Below are positions 44,497-55,200 of a stretch of 64,000 bases of DNA, in pieces. Position numbers and translations under genes: made by a program. Within the stretch, counting starts at the first letter, position 1. The number at the start of each line of letters is the position of its first letter. Source of the DNA: Alentia gelatinosa. Lineage: Eukaryota; Annelida; Polychaeta; Phyllodocida; Polynoidae. The notes beneath the pieces were generated by a model. The model was not told where the DNA came from. It did not search any database and saw nothing but the letters and a program-made list of their open reading frames with translations. The stretch is from contig OX465583.1 of assembly GCA_950022655.1 (NCBI GenBank), positions 69,513,152 through 69,577,151 on the forward strand, read 5' to 3'.

Positions 44497-45229
44497 AACA
44501 AAATAAAAGTATACAAACAAGTTTCATAAAGACATTACTTTTTTAAAAAACAACCTTGATGGTGGAGAAACTTGATTTACTGATACATGATGGGCGGAAC
44601 GAAGAGTAATAATTAAAATATTTGATTGATTTAGAGAGAAACTCATGATGGTCTGTATTAGGAAGAGGGTAGTTTTATAATCGAGCTAATGTGGATTATG
44701 GTTTAATTACACCTTGTAGCCTTATACATTATCACTATATTACTAGCTTGTCTGAAACATCCAACTTTTTTTGTCACAATCGCTCCCCCTCCCCCCCCAC
44801 AATACAGCGATATTCTAGCAGACATTGGGGCTTCAGGTGATTATACTAATCTTGAATGGAATGCACTACACAGTAACTTCGCATCTTCTATAGCAGCTCG
44901 CAAAAACCAGGTATCAATTAATCAGGCCCAGATGGCACTGAGTCTATCAGAGATAGACTGAGTTAGTCCTGAAGGAGGACACCCGTCTCCCACTGAGACA
45001 AAGACTCTCAACCTGACCCAGATTAGTGAGCTGCTCATCAGTGAGCCCCGCCTTGCCGCAGATTGCCGCACAGATTGCCACACAGATTGCCGCACAGACT
45101 CGGTAACGACCGCCCGCTGACGCGATGACACGCCCGACTGCCCGGTGCAGTAAGGGCCGACGGGCTGCGAGCAGCTCCGTGATGTGTGGGTCTATCCCTC
45201 CCCCTCTTCTCTACCCTCCCTTCCCTGGG

Positions 45230-45850
45230 GAAGGTGACGGGAGGGAGGGGTAGAGTGGGAGGGAGGAGTGGAGGGAGAGGTAGAGGGGGAGGGAGGGAGG
45301 GAAAGGTAGAGGGGGAGGGAGGGAGGGATAGAGGGGGAGGGAGTGAGGGAGGGGTAGAGGGAAAGGGAGCCCTTACCTCTCTGGCCCCCCCTCCCCCTCT
45401 CTCGCCCCCCTCCCCCTCCCCCTCTCTCACTCTCCTCGGGGAGAGGGAGAGGAAGAGGGAGGGAGGAGTGGAGGGAGGGGTAGAGGGGGAGGGAAGGAGG
45501 GGTAGAGGGGTAGAGGGGGAGGGAAGGAGGGGTAGAGGGAAAGGGAGCCCGTACCTACCTCTCTGGCCCCCCTCCCCCTCTCTCGCTCCCCTCCCCCTCT
45601 CTCNNNNNNNNNNNNNNNNNNNNNNNNNNNNNNNNNNNNNNNNNNNNNNNNNNNNNNNNNNNNNNNNNNNNNNNNNNNNNNNNNNNNNNNNNNNNNNNNN
45701 NNNNNNNNNNNNNNNNNNNNNNNNNNNNNNNNNNNNNNNNNNNNNNNNNNNNNNNNNNNNNNNNNNNNNNNNNNNNNNNNNNNNNNNNNNNNNNNNNNNN
45801 NNNGGGGGGAGAGGGAGGGAGGGGTAGAGGGGGAGGGAGAGGGATGTTAC
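45230..45850. repeat. GGGA/GGGAGGGAGG microsatellite spanning a gap
   Basis: Purine-rich GAGGGAGGGAGGGGTAGAGG units alternate with pyrimidine blocks of CCTCCCCCTCTCTC, giving strong inverted symmetry. The array is broken by 200 N (45604-45803), so its true length is unknown. 45851-46613 is unassigned. Confidence 0.95.
45604..45803. other. Assembly gap (200 N)
   Basis: Exactly 200 unknown bases, inside the GGGA/CCCT repeat, as expected where assembly fails. Confidence 0.99.
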
Positions 45851-46613
45851 AATATTACTTACATCATAGTGCGCATCAGACTCTTCTTTTCTCGTTTCAT
45901 ATAGCGTGCTGATTGAGCTACTTCGCCTCGCTCTCCAAGCGGATACAAGGTCCTGCAAACAAAGTCTGGCGGCAAGGGTGGACGAGTGCACGAGATGTGT
46001 ATGGAGAGTTTGCGGATGTTTGCCTGAAGGTGCCTTCCTAATGATTGAAATTCCATTGGAAAAATAAAAAAACTAACTTATCTCATATCATATCATATAT
46101 ATATTCTGCTACCAGCTACCTGTTACCTGTTATTTTGAGAGATGCAATAAAGGTATCACAAAGAAATAAGAAGTCTTTTTATGTTGTTGTTGTTGTTGTT
46201 GGGATTAGAAGTGTTTTTCGACACGTTTTCTAAATAAGAAATAAAGGTCGGCGTGAGGGAAGGCTAGGAGAAGTGTAACTGCAATGGAAGAGAACTGGAA
46301 ACTAATGTTCCTCAAACATGCAACTCTATCTCAAACAAAGGCATGCCTACATAGAAATGGCTGTGAATGAAGGAGACGGCAGAAACGCCAGGATATATTA
46401 TTTTACCAAGTATTTTGACATTGCCTGTTTTCGTATTATCATATAACTGAAAAATTGTGAAATTTTACCTAGTCACGGGGTAGGAGCGGGCAGTTTATGC
46501 AGTTGATACAGACATGGGTATATAATATATGGTATATCTATAGTATTACAAACACACAGTATATAAACCATGGAAAACGGACTGTAATACTCATGGAGAA
46601 AAAATTTGTAATG

Positions 46614-47027
46614 TTAAAGACATACTGGACAATTAGGCTTGAAAATTTAAAACCCATGTCAATTTCCTGAAAAATTAATATGATAATCTCCAAGTGTTGT
46701 GGAGCGGATATCTATCTTAAAAATTGGGGATTAGAATATATAGAAATTCTAAAAAGTATTTTTTCACATAGTAAAAATCCCATGTCATTTTCCTCATACT
46801 TTAACATATTTAGTACTACTTATTTCGGTTCTAAGAATCTGTCGTTGTTTTTGAAAGAATCATAGGAAATCATATTTTTCAGTACATTTCCTATGTAAAT
46901 CAAGCAAATGTAAATTAGCCTATTTTACCAATTAAGATTGGATAAATCAGACAAATGGTTAAATTTACTCATGTAGAATTAGAAATCACCAGGTGGCGCC
47001 ACTGTGAATTGTAGGATATGCCTTTAA
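46614..47027. mobile_element. MITE with TTAA ends (TTAAAGGCATATC family)
   Basis: Begins TTAAAGACATACTGGACAAT and ends AATTGTAGGATATGCCTTTA then A. Inside the right end is CACCAGGTGGCGCCACTGTG. Relatives: 47649-48233, 59805-60240, and fragments at 3283, 33540 and 61510. TTAA at both outer ends suggests TTAA-targeting insertion. 47028-47648 is unassigned. Confidence 0.75.
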
Positions 47028-47648
47028 ACCTATAGGACAATACGAGGGGTGAGAGAAATCCCTGGTAACGGTTGCTGTAACCCCCATGATTACAGAGCCG
47101 TATCCCTGGCTGATAATATCCCTTAAACCCTACATTAACAACAAACAGTGGAATTATAAGATAGTTTTCTATCATGATGCCCTACGCTACAGCTATAATA
47201 ATGGCAACACCCATTAAATCACTTCAAAGTCCCGATGCGCTCTGATATGCCCTTCGATGCACCTCCCAATAAAATAAAATCAAGATCCAGTCAGGTCACC
47301 TATCAGTGGATTAGGCTCCGATGGAAAAGGGGCATTTATGACTTGGTGCCGATGATGAACCTGTATCATAGGGTCTCTAAGACATTTTAACATGAATAAA
47401 TGTCGGAGGCTAATGAGGAGCATCATAGAGTATTCTACTTACTGGCAAATCACTCTCACGTGTGAGATACCAAACAGAAATTTTGGAATTGTAAGACAGG
47501 TTTTCTAGCTCCAGCTAGAGTAATGGCAATACCCGTTAAATGACATATAACTATATGGCAGGGTCGGGTATCATTGCTCTCGCCGGGTTTAACACTGATT
47601 TAGATAGAGATGCACAGTAATGCCTCGGTACGGCAAGGATCAACCCCC

Positions 47649-48233
47649 TTAAAGGCATATCCTACAATTGACAGTGGCGCCACCTGGTGATCTTTTAGAT
47701 AATATCAACAACCAATCAAAACTCGTTCCGTGGGATTCATTCTAATGCCAATTGACTATATCTATATAGTTTTATAATATATAGTTTTTTCAATCCTAAT
47801 TGGTAAAATAGGCCGTGGCGTAGTGAATGTGAGATGACGTCATGTGGACTTGCTATGTATATTTGAACTATTCTGATATTTTGATTCTATCTAATGTCGT
47901 AGAAAGGGGTGAGATAAATCCAGAACCGTACTCGAATCATAAAATAGACAATATTCCACTCTTTGGATGTGTCATAATCGTCACTCAGCTTCGCCTTGAT
48001 GACGATTCGGGGACATCCAAACTCGTGGAGTATTGTCTATTTATACGTTTCTCGATGCAATTCTATATAAATACTGATCTTTACATCAAAAACAAGCATG
48101 GTGACCCATAATATAATAAAGATAATAAAAAAAAATATAAAAAAAATACAACAATTAGAGATCATCATATTCAAGATTCAGGAAAATGACATGGGTTTTC
48201 ATTTTCAAGCCAAATTGTCCGTTATGCCTTTAA
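47649..48233. mobile_element. TTAA-type MITE with nested palindromic element
   Basis: Starts TTAAAGGCATATCCTACAAT and ends ATTGTCCGTTATGCCTTTAA. Its centre (about 47895-48070) holds a second palindrome: ATAGACAATATTCCAC and TTTGGATGTG mirrored by ACATCCAAACTCGTGGAGTA and TTGTCTAT, flanked by AGGGGTGAGATAAATCC. The latter is the family seen at 38818-38975, so this is one element inside another. Confidence 0.75.
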
Positions 48234-48399
48234 CACTGGTTTAGGTAGAGATACATGTGCATTGGGCTTAACGCCTTGGTACTGTGAAGATCAACCCTTA
48301 ATGATGCCTTCAGGCATTCCCCTGGCTACGGCAGGAAGATGCCTCCAATTAATTAATTTGAAATTAAAGGAAATTATTACAAAGTATAAAAGCCATATT

Positions 48400-49591
48400 C
48401 AGGACTTGCACACTAGCGCCACCTTGTAATGGCCGCCAAAGTAGGTCACACCAAAACGAGGCATGGGACCTAACTCCTGAGCGTTTGATATGGAAAAACT
48501 ATTTTTTTCCAACTCAGAAAATGCAAACTGTTCTATCGTTGTGAAAAACAGGCCGATTTTCATAGATAGAGAATTGTTAGAAAGGTAGAAATCTGGTATA
48601 TTTGTTGGTATGCATATCATATACATATACCTTTGCCAAGATTTCCTGTGATGGCTTTAACATCAGAATTTGTTAGGTAAAAATACTGAAACATGTTACC
48701 TTCCTGTCTTTATAGTGATTTAATGACAAATCTATCATGATGACCTATAGAAATTCTATCTTCTTAAGTACTTGAAGATGATTAAAATGATTATATTGCC
48801 AGTCTGTGATAAATATTTCCTGAGATAATGAAGCATAATTACAGATGACAAGGAGTCAAAAAGAGCATTAAAGAAAAAGAATTGCTGATATTATTGCATT
48901 TCTGATACTGGCTTTGATACAAATTTGTCAAAGATTGCAATTTTTTACAAGTGCAATATCTATTCCCCTGTACATTTTATCTTTTGATTTCTCAACTGTA
49001 ACAGGTTTATTATTGTATCAGACTTAAAACACTATCAAACATTGTGATAACCTAGCCGAAGAACTTGCAGTCAGAATTACTTGTTAGGCCACGAATACAA
49101 CTAATACAGATCTACCTAATTTTCTTAAATAAACACAATTCTCAATAGTGTCAGAGATAGAGATTTCTTTATGATTAGACCTAGATATTCCAGATTTCCC
49201 TGACAACAGTCAAAGGTGAAAGCAGGAAGGTAACATGTTTGTGGTTTTCTTTACCTAAATAATATTCCGATGTTCAATCTATGACAGGAAATCATAGACA
49301 TAACACAGGTATATCATATATATAACAACAGATAGGCCTAAGTGTCAGGTTTCTAACAATGTTTTGATTGTAAAATTGGGCCGTTTATTTATAACAGAAG
49401 AAGGATTTGTATTTTCATTATCATAGTGGTATTAGGCACTTGCTACAGTGTTGGCTTCATTCTAATAGCACTCGCCTCGTTTTGGAGTGCGGAAATTTCT
49501 ATGGGCATGGCTGGTACTTTATTGAGTAGATAGAACCAGCGAAACCCATCATCACGGCGATCGCTGCGCCACGCTTATGTGCAAGAGGTGA
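48400..49591. mobile_element. 1.2-kb foldback element
   Basis: The termini are TCAGGACTTGCACACTAGCG and the inverse of TCACCTCTTGCACATAAGCG. Inner arms mirror each other as well: AACATGTTACCTTCCTGTCT at 48691 against GCAGGAAGGTAACATGTTTG at 49216. No ORF. A relative in the opposite orientation lies at 51708-52902. Confidence 0.75.
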
Positions 49592-49801
49592 ATTGACCTT
49601 TAATTTGCTATAACAATACCAAGGTAAATTCCTCAAATCACATGAAACATCATATGACATTGCTATTCCCCTCCCCCCCCCCCCCCAAAAAAAAGGTGCC
49701 TGCCGTAGCTGGGTCGTTTATGCAGGCAATGCCTGCCGTGTAATGCTGAGCAGGGGAACTGGGTGCTGCAGGGGAAGGGTTAATGACTGCAGGGATCAGG
49801 T
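49592..49801. other. Short intron segment with C/A run
   Basis: Poly-C then poly-A at about 49671-49694, then GCAGGCAATGCCTGCC, a palindrome. The last 13 bases are the left target duplication of the adjacent SINE. Confidence 0.5.
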
Positions 49802-49963
49802 GGGCAGCACTATAAAACGGGCATAGGGTCCCACTGCTACAAGTAGACCAAAGTTGAACTAATATACCTTTCAAGAACCAGATAGGTCAACCAATGAGTC
49901 AGTCTCAAAAGGACGTAACTAGCCTACCGAGACGTAAAACTACACAAACAAACAAACAAACGA
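49802..49963 (+). mobile_element. Second SINE-type family, 13-bp TSD, beside splice donor
   Basis: Flanked by exact GCAGGGATCAGGT (49789-49801 and 49964-49976). Contains GGGTCCCACTGCTACAAGTA, GACCAAAGTTGAACTAATAT, AGGTCAACCAATGAG and a tail GACGTAAAACTACACAAACA with CAAA repeats. No good Pol III boxes remain, so it may be 5' truncated. A relative in the opposite orientation is at 60248-60610. The right duplication ends only 7 nt from the GT of the ADAL exon donor. Confidence 0.85.
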
Positions 49964-49984
49964 GCAGGGATCAGGTAGACTTAC

Positions 49985-50085
49985 GCAGAGGACGACCGGG
50001 TGTTTCCTCCTGAACCAGAAGCCGAACTGGTGGTCGGGGTAGTCTGCCACTGTCTGCAGGCACACGTTGGACGTTAGGCACGCCT
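49985..50085 (-). CDS. ADAL: ADAL, penultimate coding exon
   Basis: Encodes ACLTSNVCLQTVADYPDHQF then GFWFRRKHPVVLC. The CxxSNV..QTV.....H.FGF....HPVxxC pattern is the conserved strand between the GHGT and TDD motifs of ADAL-type deaminases, and corresponds to the CPxSN segment of adenosine deaminases. The acceptor is TGTGTCTTCAG (AG at 50086-50087), phase 1, completing a Glu codon with the previous exon. The donor is GTAAGT (GT at 49983-49984), phase 0, leading into TDDKGVF. The exon is 101 bp. Its downstream intron is 41.9 kb, and a SINE target duplication starts 8 nt inside it. Confidence 0.93.
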
Positions 50086-50159
50086 CTGAAGACACATAAA
50101 ACAAATTTAGTTTCTCGGTGATTCTATAATTACTAATGTACATATATGATACATCTATG

Positions 50160-50540
50160 GGCGAACGTCTATGAAATACTACCAGCTTCTAGGGATGCAG
50201 TATAAATAATGTTCGCGCCAGCCGTGACAGCGGGCCATAGTGATTTTCGCGGAGTAGAAAAGCTAATGTACGGCGTTTATAAACGATTAGGGCGTGTATA
50301 GTAATAAGAGAACGTTGTGACAGCGCCCGTACGGATGGCTGTTCTCGGTCATTTGAAGCCAAAATACGCCCCGACGCCACAGGCAGAGGGACGTATTTTT
50401 TCACATCAAATGACCTCAAACGGCCATCCGTGCAGGCTCAGTAAGTACGTTTTCTCTTATTATGATATACATAAGGACGAAAGTCTATGAAATACTACCA
50501 GATGCTAGAGGTGTTGTATATAACAAATGTTTGGGCTCAG
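50160..50540. repeat. Hairpin between about 45-bp direct repeats
   Basis: GTCTATGAAATACTACCAG with GCTTCTAGGGATGCAGTATA-like sequence occurs at about 50168 and again at about 50481. Between, 50298-50465 forms a long hairpin: AATAAGAGAACG..CGGATGGCTGTT..GGTCATTTGA against TCAAATGACC..ACGGCCATCCG..CGTTTTCTCTTATTAT. Likely a foldback DNA element. 50541-50929 is unassigned. Confidence 0.65.
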
Positions 50541-50929
50541 TGAGATAATGAATGTTCGGGTGCACTGTTCCCATAGTGTGTTCGTCATTACATAAAGGAA
50601 TGTCCGCCAGGGGCGCCCCTCAAAGAGTCAAAACTGAACAACTGACTCAGGGAAAAAATATCACAAAATGATATTTGTTTCGTGTTTTTAGGTACATAGT
50701 TATTATTACTATATACCTTAAAACACGAAAAAATGACGTTACTAATAAGAAAACGTATGAGTGAATTCATAGCAATTCCGTTCTCATCCCATAAAATACG
50801 TCCCTCAGTCGGGGAGGAATCCAAATAGGTGATAAAAGTCAAATGCGGGTAAGAATTGCAGTGCCATGTGTGCCTACACTCAGAACTAAATTTGACACTG
50901 GTGCTGCTATTTGGTTTCATGGAAATATT

Positions 50930-51118
50930 GTGGTTTCCTATAGACACCAATAGTTAAGCACTAACCTTCTTCAGATAGCCTTCCCATAGAAGTTAGCACC
51001 GTGACATGCATTTTTTATGCATTTTTCTATTTGCTCATATATGAAACTTATATTATCCAGAGTTTTTTTTGAATTAATAGAATTTAGAAATCACTCAACC
51101 ACCAGCATTTGTCTTTAA
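50930..51118 (-). repeat. 'AAAGACAAATGCTGGTAGTT' family copy
   Basis: TTTCCTATAGACACCAATAG, CAGATAGCCTTCCCATAGAA and CAACCACCAGCATTTGTCTT follow the order seen at 30463-30778. 51119-51516 is unassigned. Confidence 0.7.
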
Positions 51119-51528
51119 TATAAAACGAAAATTACACATATTAGGAGAGCGTGGGTGTTTCCTTCATGTTCAGCCCGAATGATAAAGAACAGTTTTAAAT
51201 GATAGCTACTGCGACACACTCCGTTCATAGTGCACCACGGAGTAAGAGATTTATCAGCATCCAAGCTGCCATTCTCCATTTCACTTCCACTGCGCCTCCA
51301 ATGACAGCCTTCACAAAGGGCAGAATATCTGGCCGGAGAGTGACAGTGACAAATATCTTCAACGGACACGAGGCTTAGTCCCGGGATATAGAATTTGACT
51401 GATTGCAAAGTAAGATATGTTTCTTTTTTGTGTTGTAATACCCAGTGACATCCTCATAAGACTTACTACCATCCGTCTGGGTATTTCATTTGGAGGCATG
51501 TTCTCTGAAATGGAAATTCCCCTTTATC

Positions 51529-53104
51529 TTTATTTGTTTGTTTGGGTAGTTTTACGTCCAATTTGTTCAGCTAGACTTACTTTGGATTTGACCGAATCTA
51601 TGAGATGAATGTAAGGAGAAATCCCACCCCTACACATTTACCGAGGTGAGAGTTCTTTTATTTCCCACACCACATAGACATGGTATGAGAAGGATTGGCC
51701 TTGATATTCACCACTTGCACATAAGCGTGGCGCTGCAATCGGGTTGCGCTGGTTGCATGTGGCTAGCCACTGCTTTCCGGGAATCAGCCACAGACTCGGA
51801 TTCGAAAACGAGGCGTGATATGTTACCTGGGTCAGCAGCATGGCTTCACAACCATAAGCACAGAGTTAACTAGAAATGTAATTTGTTGTTGTTTTGTGAA
51901 TAAAAGGCTGAGCTTTATAAATAAAACATTATTAAAAAGCCAAAACTTGGGCCTATCTGTCGATATAATATCATGTATCTGTGTTATGGCTAAGATTTTT
52001 AGTCATGGATTGAACATCCAAATTATTTTGGTGAAAAAAGAAAACAAAACATGTTACCTTCCTGTTTTCACAGTGATTTAATAAAAAAAATCTATCGCTA
52101 TCCTATGGAAATTAATATCCTACCTTCTTTAGCATTTCAAGACGATTAAAATGATACCAATATTACCAGATTTTTGACACAGAAAACGCTAAAAACATGA
52201 TCTTCTGATATCTGTCTTAATAGTCCATTAGCCCAGAAAAATTCTAAGTTTTGAAGCTATCACAGGAAATCGTAGCCAAGGCATAGGTATATTATATGTA
52301 TACCAACAAATAGCTTAGAGTCTTAGCTTTCTAACAATGCTTTATTTATAAAGATCGGCCTGTTATACACAAAGCCAGAGCTAAAAAAAACTTAGATTTT
52401 TGCTGACAAATTCCCAAATTTCCCCGACAATTCACTGATGCAGTATTAGTCCATTACCTGAGGAAATATCTATCACAACCTGGTAATATTGGTATCATTT
52501 TAATCGTCTTGAAATGCCTTAGAAGGTAGGATGTTTATTTGTATATGTCATCGCGGTAGATTTTTAATTAAATCGCTGTGAAAAAAGGAAAGTAACATGT
52601 TTTAATGTTTTCTACCAAAACAATTCTGATATTCATTCCATGACAGGAAATTTTATCCATAACACGGTTATATCATATATATATATATATACCAACTGAT
52701 ACACCTAGGTCTCAGCTTTCTAACATTATCTTAAAAATAAAATTCGGCCGATTATTCATGAAGCCAGAACGGTTTATATTTTGCATCATTATAGTATTAG
52801 GCACCTGCTGCAGTGTGGGTGCTACATGCCAGAGCCTATCGCCTCGTTCTGGTGTGATCTACATGTCGGCCATTACAAGATGGCGCCAGTGTGAAGGGGG
52901 TCTATAGCAGTAAATCTACCACTGCTGGGGGGTGAGGGAGAAAAGTGGCTGCAGTGGGACCCGAATCAACAAAGTCCTGTGCTCTTTACCACTGAGCTAA
53001 CTCCCCACCCACCCCGGTCGCTTTAGTTATGCTTGCGTGCAAACATATCTGGTCTGCACCAAGAGGGTGAACAGATTAGTAATTTCTGTCCACCCCAACA
53101 GACC
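51529..53104 (-). mobile_element. tRNA-SINE, tail A, split by a 1.2-kb element
   Basis: The tail part (51529-51707) and head part (52903-53104) are one SINE: the outer flanks carry the same 12-bp duplication TTCCCCTTTATC (51517-51528 and 53105-53116). The interruption lies inside the body motif TTGATATAGCAG, with TAT on both sides. The 5' domain has a small deletion (CACCAAGAGGG in place of the longer form). Confidence 0.92.
51708..52902. mobile_element. 1.2-kb foldback element inside the SINE
   Basis: The left end is TCACCACTTGCACATAAGCG; the right end is the imperfect inverse ending GGCGCCAGTGTGAAGGGGGT. Inner arms are near-perfect inverse copies, e.g. TTTCAAGACGATTAAAATGA (about 52135) against TCATTTTAATCGTCTTGAAA (about 52497). 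TAT occurs at both junctions, a possible 3-bp target duplication (or TA). No ORF. Related, in reverse, to 48400-49591. Confidence 0.85.
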
Positions 53105-53226
53105 TTCCCCTTTATCAAAGTTTTTCTAAGACACTGCGTAATCTGTCACACATACCCGGGTATCCTGCCAGATTTCTGAATGACGCCAACAGTAATCTTT
53201 AGTGACTGTTCTGATAATTGTAAAAG

Positions 53227-53650
53227 CCTTTTTTTCCATTGGCCAACAAACACGGTGTAGATTTTTTGTGTTCTCCTAATGGCCTATTTACATTTTGTAT
53301 CAGCAGTGCTAAGGTCCGTTGGTGGTTCCTGATTGTATATCGGTGATGACCAATGGAAATAGGCTATTAGGAGAACACAGAAAATCTACACCGGCTAGAT
53401 TTACATCTACATCGGCTAATGGAAATGGGACTTAAGCCATTTCCAACTGGCCGATGAAAACGGCACCAATTAATTGAGCTCTTGATATTGTCAGTCGGTG
53501 GTGGCCAACGACTAAATGTCGGTATCTAAAAATGGGCGAGGGTTCTCTGTATGTCTTGTTTCTGCCGCATTTGACAGGTCCATACCGATGGAATAGTCTT
53601 CTAAACTCAATGACTATCAATGACGACTTCAAACCCCTCTGATTCTGTCG
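53227..53650. mobile_element. Foldback MITE pair, TTTCCATTGGC family
   Basis: 53227-53435: TTTTTTCCATTGGCCAACA and GGTGTAGATTTTTTGTGTTC are mirrored by GAACACAGAAAATCTACACC and CGGCTAATGGAAATGGG. 53436-53630 adds a second relative with CATTTCCAACTGGCCGATGA. Same family as 886-1098. Confidence 0.65.
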
Positions 53651-53670
53651 GAGGGTAAATAAGTTTGTAA

Positions 53671-54771
53671 GTTTGTTTGTTTGTTTGGGTAATCTAGTTT
53701 GTTCAATTAGACTTACTTTGGGTTCGACCGAATCTATGAGATGAATTTAGGTAGAAATCCCACCCCTACACATCTACCGAGGTGAGAGTTCTTTTACTTC
53801 CCACACTACATCGACTGGCTTTTGATATAGCACTTTTGATATAGCACTATATCTACCACTGCTGGGAATAAAGGAAAAAGGTTGCTGTGCACCACACTAC
53901 ATAGACATGGTATGAGAAGGAGTGGCCTTTGATATAGCAGTAAATCTACCACAGCTGGGGATGATGGAGAAAGGTGGCTGTACACCACACTACATAGACA
54001 TGTATGAGAAGGACTGGCCTTTGATATAGCAGTAAATCTACCACAGCTAGGGATGATGGAGAAAGGTGGCTGTACAACACACCACATAGACATGGTATGA
54101 GAACGATGGACCTTTAATATAGCAGTAAATCTACCACTGCTGGGGGTGAAAGAATGGCTGTACACCACACCACATAGACATACTATGAGAAGGATTGGCC
54201 TTTGATATAGCAGTAAATCTACCACAGCTGGGGATGACTGAAAAAGGTGGCTGTACACTATATAACATAGACATGGTATGAGAAGGACTGGCCTTTAATA
54301 TAGCACTAAATCTACCACTGCTGGGGGTGAAAGAATGGCTGTACACCACACCACATAGACATACTATGAGAAGGATTGGCCTTTGATAAAGCAGTAAATC
54401 TATCACTGCTGGGAATGAAGGAGAAAGGTGGCTGTACAACACACCACATAAAAAAGATATATTCGGGGGGGGGGGGACGCCCCCCCCCCCCCCCCGCCCG
54501 TGCCGTCAAACAAAATTTCGGCACTTGACGGAACTCTGACGGCAGTGTCAACGGCCCTTGGCGCGTTTAACTGCCGCCAAAGTACTGACTGCGGAATTTG
54601 GTTTTATTTTATGATTTTCATACTTTGTTAATGATCATATTTCAAGATGCAGAAATTTCTGATTTCCGTCAATTGTCGGCGAACTTGCATCCCTGCATAG
54701 ATATGGTATTAGAACCGATTTACCTTTAATATAGCAGTAAATCTACCACTGCCGGGGGTGAAGGAGAAGGA
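53671..54771 (-). mobile_element. tRNA-SINE with sevenfold tandem body, interrupted
   Basis: Tail A at the left, then seven body cassettes of about 92 bp (53820-54452). A non-SINE piece follows (about 54453-54694), beginning with a G run facing a C run and ending TTGCATCCCTG, and then one more body cassette (54695-54771). The head is missing. The interrupting piece ends like a CAGGGATG-type DNA element. Confidence 0.85.
54462..54496. repeat. Poly-G / poly-C hairpin
   Basis: About 12 G, then ACG, then about 17 C. It could be real or a chimeric or error-prone assembly join. Confidence 0.8.
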
Positions 54772-54965
54772 CAGTAAGTAGCATACACTTTAAGGTATTG
54801 CCGTCCCTGGTCGTCCTCGCGTGAAGCATGTGGTCTCAGCATTACCCACCCGACCACGTACGACTCCCGACCGCATGTCACATGACCGCATGTCACATGA
54901 CAGAAGGAGGGGGTCGGGTTACGACGGCGACCCTGGAGAAGACATGCATCCTTTCTACAAGTGCT

Positions 54966-55200
54966 CCTGTGCCTGGTGCCTAGACTTGCTCAAGTCTTTG
55001 ATTATGAACATTCATTAAATGATTAAACACATTAAGTATGTATCCTTCTCTGACTGGCCCATGGATCAAAGACTTGTCCACTATGAACCAAATCTCCTGT
55101 TTATGGCCCCAAGCCACTCCCTGTAACCCTATACTTCCTCCTACCCCTACCCCCTCCCCTCCTCCAGTTCCCTGGCCGCCTGTGTTGTCATAGCAATAAG
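54966..55200. repeat. 'CAAGTCTTTGATTATGAAC' family copy
   Basis: CTTGCTCAAGTCTTTGATTA, TCTGACTGGCCCATGGATCA, CTCCTGTTTATGGCC and ACTTCCTCCTACCCCTACCC as at 29030-29300. 55201-56195 shows nothing I can name. Confidence 0.65.

Noticed and set aside
45038..45991. 317-codon minus-strand frame
   Set aside because: Runs through 200 N and a GGGA/CCCT microsatellite; not a protein.
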